This document shows, piece by piece, positions 42,017-49,789 of a stretch of 64,000 nt of DNA. The position numbers and the translations under genes were made by a program. Origin of the DNA: Candidatus Allochristensenella caecavium (GTDB taxonomy: Bacteria > Bacillota > Clostridia > Christensenellales > QAND01); assembly GCA_904397865.1 (NCBI GenBank), contig CAJFOS010000003.1, positions 123,864 to 187,863 of the forward strand, given 5' to 3'. The first letter of the stretch is position 1; each line of letters starts with the position of its first letter. The notes beneath the pieces were generated by a model, which did not search any database, was not told the origin of the DNA, and was given only the letters and a program-made list of their open reading frames with translations.

Positions 42017-43014
42017 AAACCATCCTTGTTACGGGCGGAACGGGATTTATCGGCAGTCATACTTGTGTCGAATTGCTTAAGGCGGGTTATCAGGTTGTGG
42101 TGATGGATAACTTAAGCAATTCCAAGGCGGATGTAGTGAAAAAAATTGAGACGATTACGGGCCGGACGGTACCCTTTTATCGGGCGGACTTGTTGGATGT
42201 GCCGTCCATGGACCGTATTTTTCGCGAACAGAAAATCGATGCGGTTATCCACTTTGCAGGACTGAAAGCAGTGGGTGAGTCGGTAGAGAAACCGTTGTTG
42301 TATTATCAAAACAACGTGTCTGGGACGATTAATCTATGTGAAGTGATGCATAAGCACGATTGTAAAACCATTGTGTTTTCATCCTCTGCAACTGTGTATG
42401 GCATGCACAACCCGGTACCAATGACCGAGGATATGCCTACATCTGCCACCAATCCTTATGGGTATACAAAAGTGATGCTGGAACAGATTCTGACAGATTT
42501 GCATACGGCAGACCCGGCTTGGAGTGTGATGCTGCTGCGCTATTTCAATCCGATTGGGGCACATGAAAGCGGACTGATTGGCGAAAACCCAAATGGGATT
42601 CCAAACAACCTACTCCCTTATATCGCACAGGTGGCGCTGGGGAAACTGCCTTGCCTGGGCGTGTTTGGTGATGATTACGATACGGTAGACGGTACGGGCG
42701 TGCGGGACTATATTCACGTGGTGGATTTGGCGCTGGGCCATATCGCAGCATGCCGCTATGCATTTTCCCATAAGGGTGTAGAGATTGTAAACTTAGGAAC
42801 GGGCAGCGGCACAAGCGTGCTGCAAATGATTAAGGCCTATGAAAAAGCGAGTGGACGCGCTATCCCCTTTGCGATTCGGCCGCGGCGTGCAGGGGATGTT
42901 GCTACCTGTTATGCGGATACGCAAAAGGCTAAAGACTTGCTCGGTTGGACAGCCCAGCGGGATATTGACCAGATGTGTAAAGACAGTTGGCGGTTTACCG
43001 TACAGAACGCATAA
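42013..43014 (+). CDS. galE: UDP-glucose 4-epimerase
   Basis: 333 residues, an extended SDR enzyme. NAD-binding GGTGFIGSHTCVELL at the N-terminus, FSSSATVYG, the catalytic YGYTKVMLE (Tyr-x-x-x-Lys), LRYFNPIGAHESG and DYIHVVDLALGH. It interconverts UDP-glucose and UDP-galactose and supplies galactose units for cell-surface glycans, which suits the glycosyltransferase genes upstream. Its start overlaps the DUF2304 stop (ATGA). A strong terminator follows. Confidence 0.94.
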   Translation: MKTILVTGGTGFIGSHTCVELLKAGYQVVVMDNLSNSKADVVKKIETITGRTVPFYRADLLDVPSMDRIFREQKIDAVIHFAGLKAVGESVEKPLLYYQNNVSGTINLCEVMHKHDCKTIVFSSSATVYGMHNPVPMTEDMPTSATNPYGYTKVMLEQILTDLHTADPAWSVMLLRYFNPIGAHESGLIGENPNGIPNNLLPYIAQVALGKLPCLGVFGDDYDTVDGTGVRDYIHVVDLALGHIAACRYAFSHKGVEIVNLGTGSGTSVLQMIKAYEKASGRAIPFAIRPRRAGDVATCYADTQKAKDLLGWTAQRDIDQMCKDSWRFTVQNA

Positions 43015-43092
43015 AAGTGACAGAAGAAAGACGGAAGGGTTTTGTTCGCCAGTATTAAAAAAGCGCGTTTTAGCGTGAAATAATTATTACAT

Positions 43093-43139
43093 ACACAAAA
43101 AACCATTCGTACGGGCTCGGTACGAATGGTTTTTTGTGT
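43093..43139. terminator. Terminator after galE
   Basis: Perfect 20-bp arms (ACACAAAAAACCATTCGTAC and its complement) around a seven-base loop, with a TTTTTT stretch inside the 3' arm. Confidence 0.85.
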
Positions 43140-43159
43140 ATGTACTGGTTTAAGCGTTC

Positions 43160-43246
43160 AGCAGGCCGGTGAAAGTGATTGCCGGTGTGGAGCGTACGAT
43201 GGCAGAATCCCAACACTTGATAGCGCTGGTGGAAAAAGCGATATTG
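43160..43246 (+). pseudogene. Fragment of a preA-like dihydroorotate dehydrogenase-family gene
   Basis: This stretch matches 48950-49038 of the intact preA-like gene over about 85 bases. Seen in both: GCAGGCCGGTG, AAGTGATTGCC, GCAGAATCC and GGAAAAAGCG in the same order. The translations KVIAGVERTMAESQHLIALVEKA and KVIASVGHSIAESKHLVAPAEKA align. A two-base deletion after GCAGGCCGGTG breaks the frame. Sequence after 43246 no longer aligns clearly, though ATGCAAACGGATTG near 43276 also occurs near the start of the intact gene. It is a decayed copy with no start or full domain. Confidence 0.6.
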
Positions 43247-43378
43247 CGAACATGTTTATCAGGCATTATCGCGATGCAAACGGATTGTTCCAACCTGAAT
43301 TTACACAGGGATAAGAAGACCGCGCATCCTTACTGCGGTTGCCTGCCAATCAGGGAGCTGACTTGTTTTCGGTTACGG

Positions 43379-43858
43379 TCAATATTGCTCGCGGCGGCGT
43401 TGTTCACGGATGGCACGGCGTTTTTCTGCGGCCTGCCATTCCGCATGGTCTTCTGTGGTAACCAGCGTAAGACCAGGGACGGGAACCGGCTCGTTGGCTG
43501 TGTTGAGAGCAACCAGCACCAAGTAGGCCCGGTTAATCATCGAACGGGAACCGTCCAGAGATTCGACGAATGTATCGACCCGCACTTCCATCGATGTCCG
43601 GCCAACAGAAGTCAGGCGGCCGCAAAGAATGACGGTGTTGCCTAAAAAGGCGGAGGCTTTAAACTGCAGCTGGTCTACACAGGCGGTTGTTACCTCACGG
43701 TGGCAGTGGCGGCGGGCAACGACGGCACCGACGATATCAATCCACTGCATTAAACGCCCGCCAAAAAGCCGTTGATTGCTGTTGATGTCGCCGTTGAGGA
43801 TGATTTGCACCTGTTCGGTGTAGGAATCACAGACGCGTTTGCTGGGTTGTGCCATCAT
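43379..43858 (-). CDS. Acyl-CoA thioesterase, hotdog fold
   Basis: 159 residues. The hotdog-fold pattern is clear: NSNQRLFGGRLMQWIDIVGAVVARRHC (conserved Asp in the helix), VDQLQFKASAFLGNTVILCGRLTSVGRTSMEVRVDTF and AYLVLVAL. It resembles the YciA/BFIT-type acyl-CoA thioesterases, which split short or medium acyl-CoAs in the cytoplasm. ATG at 43858 follows TGGAGG; ATGs upstream lead into a poorly coding stretch. It is transcribed towards galE and has no obvious operon partner. Confidence 0.88.
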   Translation of the reverse strand: MMAQPSKRVCDSYTEQVQIILNGDINSNQRLFGGRLMQWIDIVGAVVARRHCHREVTTACVDQLQFKASAFLGNTVILCGRLTSVGRTSMEVRVDTFVESLDGSRSMINRAYLVLVALNTANEPVPVPGLTLVTTEDHAEWQAAEKRRAIREQRRREQY

Positions 43859-44043
43859 AAACAAACCTCCAGAAAGATGATACCGGGAAGGGACGTCTAT
43901 AGTGTATACAGTGCGGCAAGGAAAAAACGGACAGATGAAAAAAAGTGAAAAAAGTGGAAAAAACGACAAAATCGGCTTGTCGTGGCATGGGGGAGAAACT
44001 ATATCTTAAGCGGATTGGACATGACAGTGTTGGTTCACGCCGA

Positions 44044-44469
44044 TTAACAGGCAAAGGGCTGCAATAATAGCGATAGCGTCCCCAGTAAAAAGCTGGACAG
44101 CAGATACAGGGAAAAGGAGGAACAGGGGTGGGTTGTGCAGCGATGAGCCCAAAACAGGCCGGTAGCATCCCAGAGGAATGCAAGCAAAAGAACGGTGGCT
44201 GGTGCACAGAGGAACCAGACCTGCTGGCGGGCCCAGAAGGAGGGCTGCTGAGCAAAAGGGGCGATGTGGACAAAGGGAAGACCGGGGCGGAGGACGAAAA
44301 AGAAAAAGGAGAGGACGCATGCGCCCAATAAAAGCAGAGATGCGCCAAACAGCGCGTCCGCCCACTGACGGGCGCGCTGTGAACGCCGTGAATGCAGATA
44401 GGCACACAGACAGCCACCCTGGCAGAGCCAGGCGAGCAGGTGTACACAGGCGGGCAAAAAATCAAACAT
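44044..44469 (-). CDS. Small multi-pass membrane protein, unknown
   Basis: 141 residues with four predicted membrane segments: ~5-24 (CVHLLAWLCQGGCLCAYL), ~36-56 (LFGASLLLLGACVLSFFFFVL), ~75-97 (VWFLCAPATVLLLAFLWDATGLFW) and ~110-135. It is rich in Cys, Ala, Leu and Phe. The start at 44467-44469 follows GGAAAGGAG; the longer in-frame reading to 44778 has poor coding character. No family is recognised. The strongly G-rich plus strand here makes long chance frames on the minus strand likely, so some caution is due. Confidence 0.5.
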   Translation of the reverse strand: MFDFLPACVHLLAWLCQGGCLCAYLHSRRSQRARQWADALFGASLLLLGACVLSFFFFVLRPGLPFVHIAPFAQQPSFWARQQVWFLCAPATVLLLAFLWDATGLFWAHRCTTHPCSSFSLYLLSSFLLGTLSLLLQPFAC

Positions 44470-44757
44470 GCGTGCGCGCTCCTTTCCGGCAAAAGGTCTT
44501 CTGTTCTTTGCGTATGATGGCGCAGAAAGGAGTATGCGCGAAAAGCAAAAACGCACACAACGTGAAGAACCGACGGCAAAGCGCTGGGGAAGCGGGCGAG
44601 GATACAAGCAACATCCGCTTGCAAGAAAAGGAGTTCCAGCAAGGGCGCAGGGCAGCGAAAAAGTGGAAAACAGCGCCGCCGGATGGAGCAACAAAAAAGA
44701 AGCAGGTGCAAGTTGTTTAGTATTGTGAAACGGCCCAAAAAACCGGCGGAAAATGCC

Positions 44758-44786
44758 TTGACAAGGGGCGGAACGCACGCTACCTT
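44758..44786 (+). promoter_or_regulatory. Candidate promoter of the ygeX operon
   Basis: TTGACA (44758-44763), 17-bp spacer, TACCTT (44781-44786). It leaves a leader of about 135 bases containing the direct repeats. Confidence 0.55.
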
Positions 44787-44816
44787 AGTCATAGAACAAA
44801 ATATAAGGTACGGAAA

Positions 44817-44896
44817 CAATGATGCACGCAACGTTTGCATGGTAGTTGAATGATTTACCATCAATGATGCACGCAAAAGTTTGAGTGGTAGTTGGG
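44817..44896 (+). repeat. Two tandem direct repeats (45-bp period) in the ygeX leader
   Basis: CAATGATGCACGCAA starts at 44817 and again at 44862. Each is followed by a GTTTG core and then GGTAGTTG, so about 35 bases are shared with few differences. The first copy holds the imperfect palindrome ATGCACGCAACGTTTGCAT. The position between promoter and gene suggests two operator sites or a paired RNA element for the purine-catabolic operon. Confidence 0.65.
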
Positions 44897-44927
44897 TTCT
44901 CGACCTGGAAGATGAGGAGGAATCCCG

Positions 44928-46127
44928 ATGAAATGGATTCACAATCAACAGGAACGGCCGAATGACGACGCGTATCTGCAGTTTGTCTCGGACGAAGAAC
45001 TGACCGACATCCGTCGGTTTCACGCAAGCTTCCCGCAATACAAGCAGACGCCGCTGGTATCTCTGCAGGCGCTGAGCGAAAGGCTGGGCGTGAAAAGCAT
45101 CCACATCAAGGACGAATCACAGCGGTTCGGCCTGAACGCGTTCAAAGTGCTGGGCGCTTCTTATGCCATTGGACGGTATATGGCGCAACAGCTGGATTTG
45201 CCGATGCGCGAAGTGACGTTTGACGCGCTGCGCGACCCCAAGGTACGCCAACAGCTGGGCGATGTGACCTTTGCATCCACCACCGATGGCAACCATGGAC
45301 GCGGCGTAGCATGGATGGCACATGAACTGGGTTACCGCAGTGTGATTTACATGCCCAAGGGGACGACTCAAACCCGTTTGGACAATATCCGCAAACTGGG
45401 AGCAGAAGCATCCATTACGGACATGAATTACGACGATACCGTGCGTTATACGGCGGAGCTGGCCCAGAAAAACGGCTGGGGCATCATCCAGGATACGGCC
45501 TGGGAGGGCTATGAAGACGTACCGAAGTGGATTATGCAGGGATATTCGACCCTGGCACAGGAAGTGATTGATTCGCTGGGGGATGAGCACCCGACGCACA
45601 TCATTCTGCAGGCGGGCGTAGGCGCGTTTGCAGGCGCGATGGTGGCTGTGTTCTTGCGGGCTTTCCAGAATCCGGCGCCGAAGATTATCCTGGTGGAACC
45701 GGACCAAGCCGACTGTTATTACCAGAGCGGCGTCAAGGGACAGAAGGTATGCGTGACGGGTGATTTGAACACGATTATGGCGGGCCTGGCATGCGGTGAA
45801 CCGAACCCGGCAGCCTTTGATATATTGACCAGCCACACGCAGACGTTTGTTTCGGCGCCGGACTGGGTGGCGGCAACAGGTATGCGCGTTTTGGGCAACC
45901 CGCTGGGTGAGGATGCCCGCGTGATTTCCGGCGAGAGCGGAGCGGTTACGGCGGGCCTAGTCTATACCGTGTGCAGCGATGACCGTTATGCGGATTTGAA
46001 AGAGGAAATGGGACTGGATGAAAATTCCAGCATTTTGTTGATAAGCACGGAAGGCGATACCGACCCGGTGATGTATCGCAGCGTGGTATGGGAAGGACGT
46101 TCCCCCAAACCCGAACAGGAGGCATAA
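44928..46127 (+). CDS. ygeX: Diaminopropionate ammonia-lyase (PLP-dependent)
   Basis: 399 residues. It converts 2,3-diaminopropionate to pyruvate and ammonia. Motifs: YKQTPLVSLQALSERLGVKSIHIKDESQRFGLNAFKVLGASYA with the PLP lysine in NAFK, TDGNHGRGVAWMAHELG, MPKGTTQTRLDNIRKLGAEASI, LQAGVGAFAGAMVA and ISGESGAVTAGL. In gut anaerobes ygeX belongs to uric acid-degrading clusters, where it acts late in breakdown of the purine ring. It is the first gene of ygeX-ygeY-ssnA-preA-like-hydantoinase. RBS GAGGAGG lies eight bases before the ATG. Confidence 0.94.
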   Translation: MKWIHNQQERPNDDAYLQFVSDEELTDIRRFHASFPQYKQTPLVSLQALSERLGVKSIHIKDESQRFGLNAFKVLGASYAIGRYMAQQLDLPMREVTFDALRDPKVRQQLGDVTFASTTDGNHGRGVAWMAHELGYRSVIYMPKGTTQTRLDNIRKLGAEASITDMNYDDTVRYTAELAQKNGWGIIQDTAWEGYEDVPKWIMQGYSTLAQEVIDSLGDEHPTHIILQAGVGAFAGAMVAVFLRAFQNPAPKIILVEPDQADCYYQSGVKGQKVCVTGDLNTIMAGLACGEPNPAAFDILTSHTQTFVSAPDWVAATGMRVLGNPLGEDARVISGESGAVTAGLVYTVCSDDRYADLKEEMGLDENSSILLISTEGDTDPVMYRSVVWEGRSPKPEQEA

Positions 46128-46131
46128 GAAG

Positions 46132-47307
46132 ATGGCAGAGAAACAGACGGTTGTACAGTATTGTCAAGATTTGATTCGCATCCCCAGTTATTCCGGACAG
46201 GAAGGGGAAGTGGTGAAAAAAATCGAGGAGATTATGCACGCCATCGGGATGGATGATGTGGTGGTGGATGACTACGGCAGCATCATTGGTCGGATGAAAG
46301 GGGACGAACCGGGCGAAAAAGTGCTTTTTGACGCGCACATCGACACGGTGGTAGCCAAGGCGGAAGAATGGACACACGACCCGTTTGGGGCGGAACTGGT
46401 GGACGGCAAGATTTACGGCCGCGGAACATCGGACATGAAGGGTTCGCTGGCGGCGATGCTGGCGGGAGCAAAGGCATTCCGTGAAAAAACGGGCGGCCAT
46501 TTTAAAGGTGAAGTCGTAATTGCGGGTGTTGTACACGAAGAATGTTTTGAGGGCGTGGCGGCGCGCGCGATTTCCAAACGCGTGCAGCCGGACCTGGTGG
46601 TCATTGGCGAAGCGTCGCAGCTGAATCTGAAAATTGGTCAGCGCGGCCGTGCAGAGATTGTGGTGGAAACGTTTGGCGTGCCAGCACATTCTGCAAACCC
46701 GGAAAAAGGCGTGAATGCTGTGGAAAAAATGGTGCCGGTGATTCAGGCATTGGCTTCGATGGAATATGAAACGCATCCGGTTTTGGGTAAGGGGATACTG
46801 GTGCTGACGGATATCATTTCCTCGCCGTATCCGGGCGCTTCGGTGGTGCCGAGCCATTGCCGGGCGACATACGACCGCCGTTTGCTGGTGGGAGAAACGC
46901 CGGAAGGCGTGCTGGCGCCGATTCAAAAGGTGCTGGATACGATTGCGGCGAAAGACCCGGATTTCAAGGCGACGGTGCATTACGCTACGGGCACGGAAAA
47001 GTGCCATACGGGCAACGAAATCCATGGCGAACGGTTCTTCCCGGCATGGCTGTTTGATGAAAAGGAAGCGTTTGTACAGAAAATTGACGCAGGACTGAAG
47101 GAAATTGGATTGCAGCCCGAGATTACGCAATATTCCTTCTGCACAAACGGCAGCCATTACGCAGGCGAAGCGGGCATCCGGACGATTGGATTTGGCCCGT
47201 CGCAGGAGAATTTAGCACATACGATTGACGAATACATCGCCGTTGAACAACTGGAAAAAGCGGCGGATGGATACGAAAAAATCATGGAAGTCATGCTGCA
47301 CGCATAA
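46132..47307 (+). CDS. ygeY: YgeY-family selenium-linked M20 hydrolase
   Basis: 391 residues, M20 metallopeptidase fold: VLFDAHIDTVVAKAEEW (metal-binding His-x-Asp), GRGTSDMKGSLAAMLAGAKAF, VVHEECFEGVAARAI (Glu-Glu pair), EASQLNLKIGQRGRAEIVVETFGVPAHSANPEKGVNAVEKM and SHYAGEAGIRTIGFGPSQENLAHTIDEYI. YgeY proteins occur with selenium-dependent molybdenum hydroxylases and in the uric acid cluster. The exact substrate is probably an amide from purine breakdown. It starts four bases after ygeX and is clearly in the same operon. Confidence 0.93.
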   Translation: MAEKQTVVQYCQDLIRIPSYSGQEGEVVKKIEEIMHAIGMDDVVVDDYGSIIGRMKGDEPGEKVLFDAHIDTVVAKAEEWTHDPFGAELVDGKIYGRGTSDMKGSLAAMLAGAKAFREKTGGHFKGEVVIAGVVHEECFEGVAARAISKRVQPDLVVIGEASQLNLKIGQRGRAEIVVETFGVPAHSANPEKGVNAVEKMVPVIQALASMEYETHPVLGKGILVLTDIISSPYPGASVVPSHCRATYDRRLLVGETPEGVLAPIQKVLDTIAAKDPDFKATVHYATGTEKCHTGNEIHGERFFPAWLFDEKEAFVQKIDAGLKEIGLQPEITQYSFCTNGSHYAGEAGIRTIGFGPSQENLAHTIDEYIAVEQLEKAADGYEKIMEVMLHA

Positions 47308-47369
47308 AGCGTGTGGATGCGAACTGCCGCGGGGAAACGGATGTTTCCTACGCAGAAAGGGAGGGTCAC

Positions 47370-48692
47370 ATGCAAGCGATTCAGGCAGGACTGTTGATTG
47401 TAGATGTAAACGATGTACGGGAGCAAAGCGGGCTGTTGATAGAAGAAGGGGAGATAAAGGCGATTCTCCCCAATGAAGAGATTGACGCTAAGATAAAAAG
47501 CGGAGAGGTCACCCAGTTGCAAGATGCACGGGATGCGCTGGTGATGCCGGGTTTTGTCAATGCGCATATGCATCAATACGGCATGCTTTCACACGGATTG
47601 GCGGCGGATGTGGAAAACTTTGAGAGTTTTCTGGACGATTATTGGTGGCCGTACATTGAAAATAGAATTGGCCGCAAAGAGGTAGAGGCCACAACCAAGG
47701 CGTCGGCGGCGGAGATGATACACGCTGGCATTACCACGTATTGTGATACGATGGAAGCGCCGTTTTCGGGCGAGGATATTCTGCTGTATCAGGCCAAGAT
47801 TGTCGAGCAGATTGGGCTGCGGGCCATCCTATCGCTGGAAAGCTGCGAACGGGTGGATGAAGAAAACGGCCTGCACTGTTTGAATGAAAACAGGAAGATG
47901 GTGGAATATCACAAGCAAAACGGCGGCCGTGTCGGCGGGATGATGTGCACGCACACATCGTTTACCTGTTCGGCGCCGTTTATGCAAAAGGCCAAGCAGA
48001 TGGCGGACGAACTCGGGGCGATGTGGCAGTTCCATCTGTCGGAAAGCATTTTTGAGCCGACGTATGCCAGGGAGCACTTTGGCAAGCTGCCGGTGGTGTA
48101 TTATGATGAGTTGGGTTTGCTGGGTAACCGAGTGCTGGCTTCGCAGTGTGTGCAGATGCAGGAGGAAGAAATTGAAATCCTGGCCAAACGTGGCGTCCAA
48201 GCTGTGCACATGCCGATGAGCAACTGTGAAGTAGGCGGCGGTTTTGCGCCGGTGGAAAAGATGTTGGCCGCAGGCGTAAATGTAGCGCTGGGCACGGATG
48301 GATACATCAACGACTTTTTTGAAGTGATGCGCGGCGCCTTTTTGATGCATAAGGCAAACCAACAAGACCCGTCGGCCATGCCGGCTAAGACGGTGTTTCA
48401 GATGGCGACGGAAAACGGCGGCAAAGCACTGGGCATGCCGCAGGCGGGAACGTTGCGCGTGGGCAGTTTTGCGGATTTCACGGTGATGAGCCGAAAGTTT
48501 CCCACGCCGTTGACGAGCAAAAACCTGTTTGACCAGATTGTTGTCTTTGGACAAAAACAGAATGTGACGGATGTCTATGTGGCGGGAACGCCGGTTTTGA
48601 AAAACAAGCAATTGGCGACGATGGATGAAGCGCAGGTTTTTGAAGATTTGCGCGCGGTTGCGACATCGTTTTGGGAGGTAAAACGTGGGTAA
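47370..48692 (+). CDS. ssnA: SsnA-family aminohydrolase
   Basis: 440 residues, an amidohydrolase-superfamily enzyme with the metal-binding PGFVNAHMHQYGMLSHGLA, CTHTSFTCSAPFMQKA, WQFHLSESIFEPTYARE, HMPMSNCEVGGGFAPVEKML and LGTDGYINDFFEVMRGAFLMHKA. Named SsnA for the putative selenium metabolism aminohydrolase family; homologues probably deaminate or open purine-derived rings. ATG at 47370 follows GGGAGGG; an in-frame ATG at 47313 lacks a site. It overlaps the GTG start of the next gene by eight bases. Confidence 0.93.
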   Translation: MQAIQAGLLIVDVNDVREQSGLLIEEGEIKAILPNEEIDAKIKSGEVTQLQDARDALVMPGFVNAHMHQYGMLSHGLAADVENFESFLDDYWWPYIENRIGRKEVEATTKASAAEMIHAGITTYCDTMEAPFSGEDILLYQAKIVEQIGLRAILSLESCERVDEENGLHCLNENRKMVEYHKQNGGRVGGMMCTHTSFTCSAPFMQKAKQMADELGAMWQFHLSESIFEPTYAREHFGKLPVVYYDELGLLGNRVLASQCVQMQEEEIEILAKRGVQAVHMPMSNCEVGGGFAPVEKMLAAGVNVALGTDGYINDFFEVMRGAFLMHKANQQDPSAMPAKTVFQMATENGGKALGMPQAGTLRVGSFADFTVMSRKFPTPLTSKNLFDQIVVFGQKQNVTDVYVAGTPVLKNKQLATMDEAQVFEDLRAVATSFWEVKRG

Positions 48693-49773
48693 AGTGAATT
48701 TTCTGGGCGTAGAATTGCAATCGCCCTTTATTGTGGGGTCTGGCCCGCTTTCCTATGATGCAAACGGATTGATTCGTTTGCACCAGGCGGGCGCAGGCGC
48801 TGTGGTGATTAAAACGATTCGGGGGGAAACGTGTATCAACCCAGTGCCGCATATGTTAAAGGCGACGGCAAACAATTCGCTGATAAATTGTGAAAAATGG
48901 TCGGATTTGGAATTTGACCAATGGGTAAATGTGGAGATTCCCAAGGCTGTGCAGGCCGGTGTGAAAGTGATTGCCAGCGTAGGGCATTCGATTGCAGAAT
49001 CCAAACATCTGGTAGCGCCGGCGGAAAAAGCGGGGGCCTCGTTTATTGAACTGGTGTCCTACACCAACGATTTGGTGGATATGATTGTGGATGCGAAAAA
49101 ACAAGTGAAGATTCCCGTACTGGCGAAGGTATCCTGCAACCATGCCAATTGGCTGGAGGTAGCGATGGAATGCGAAAAAGCAGGAGCGGATGCGCTGACG
49201 CTGTGTGATTCCATCGGGCCGGTACTGGAAATTGATATTGCAACGGGCAAACCGGTCATGGGTGGCGAAGGCGGTTATGGCTGGTTGTCCGGCGGAGCGA
49301 TTAAAGCGGTGATTTTACAAAAGATTGCGGAAGTGCGTAAGCATGTGAAAATCCCAATCGTGGGGCTGGGTGGCCTGGCAACGGCCAAAGACGGCATGGA
49401 AATGCTGATGGCGGGTGCCAACATGATGGGCCTTTGCTCGATTTTAATTTTGAAAACACCGGAATATTTGCAAAAACTACGTGCAGATTTTGACGGGTTG
49501 ATGGATAAATATGGCTATGCGGATATTGAGACCGTGAGTGGCATGACGCAACCCTATTTGTTTGCACCGGAGACGCTGGGGACGCTGCCGTTCTCTTTTG
49601 ACGCGAGCAAATGTACCAAATGCAAACTATGTGAACGAGCCTGCTGTTATCGCGCCAGAAAGATGGATGAAACGGATATGACGATGCACCTGAACCAGAA
49701 TGAATGCCGTTACTGCGGCCTGTGTGCATCGATGTGCCCAACGGGGGCGCTTTCCTATCGCCCCCAGGCATAG
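48685..49773 (+). CDS. PreA-like dihydroorotate dehydrogenase-family protein with two 4Fe-4S clusters
   Basis: 362 residues from a GTG start that follows GGGAGG. An FMN barrel like dihydroorotate and dihydropyrimidine dehydrogenases: VELQSPFIVGSGPLSYDANGLIRL, AVVIKTIRGETCINPVP, IPVLAKVSCNHANW, VMGGEGGYGWLSGGAIKAV and IPIVGLGGLATAKDGMEMLMAGANMMGLCS. The C-terminus holds a two-cluster ferredoxin domain (CTKCKLCERACC and CRYCGLCASMCPTG). In uric acid clusters the large protein YgfK normally supplies such a redox function; here this shorter protein is the likely counterpart. It overlaps ssnA by eight bases. A broken copy lies at 43160-43246. Confidence 0.9.
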   Translation: MGKVNFLGVELQSPFIVGSGPLSYDANGLIRLHQAGAGAVVIKTIRGETCINPVPHMLKATANNSLINCEKWSDLEFDQWVNVEIPKAVQAGVKVIASVGHSIAESKHLVAPAEKAGASFIELVSYTNDLVDMIVDAKKQVKIPVLAKVSCNHANWLEVAMECEKAGADALTLCDSIGPVLEIDIATGKPVMGGEGGYGWLSGGAIKAVILQKIAEVRKHVKIPIVGLGGLATAKDGMEMLMAGANMMGLCSILILKTPEYLQKLRADFDGLMDKYGYADIETVSGMTQPYLFAPETLGTLPFSFDASKCTKCKLCERACCYRARKMDETDMTMHLNQNECRYCGLCASMCPTGALSYRPQA

Positions 49774-49789
49774 GGGAAAGGACAGGCGG

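Larger units (their letters stand above)
44470..44927. other. Gene-poor leader region upstream of ygeX
   Basis: Very purine-rich plus strand. A possible basic 64-codon frame from ATG 44534 (MREKQKRTQREEPTAKRW...) has a ribosome binding site only one base away and is not convincing. The right part holds the ygeX promoter at 44758-44786 and the 45-bp tandem repeats at 44817-44896. Confidence 0.5.

Noticed and set aside
44534..44728. Possible small basic protein (64 codons) from ATG 44534
   Set aside because: The purine stretch before the ATG is one base away, too close for a normal ribosome binding site, and composition alone explains the Lys/Arg content.
44817..44896. Short CRISPR-like array
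   Set aside because: Only two units with similar, not unique, interior sequence and no cas genes; better described as a tandem repeat in a leader.
43827..45104. Minus-strand open frame of 425 codons between thioesterase and ygeX
   Set aside because: It spans the ygeX promoter, the start of ygeX and the real thioesterase start, and its translation is a low-complexity Pro/Ser/Cys mixture caused by the purine-rich plus strand. Only the 44044-44469 part has gene-like features.
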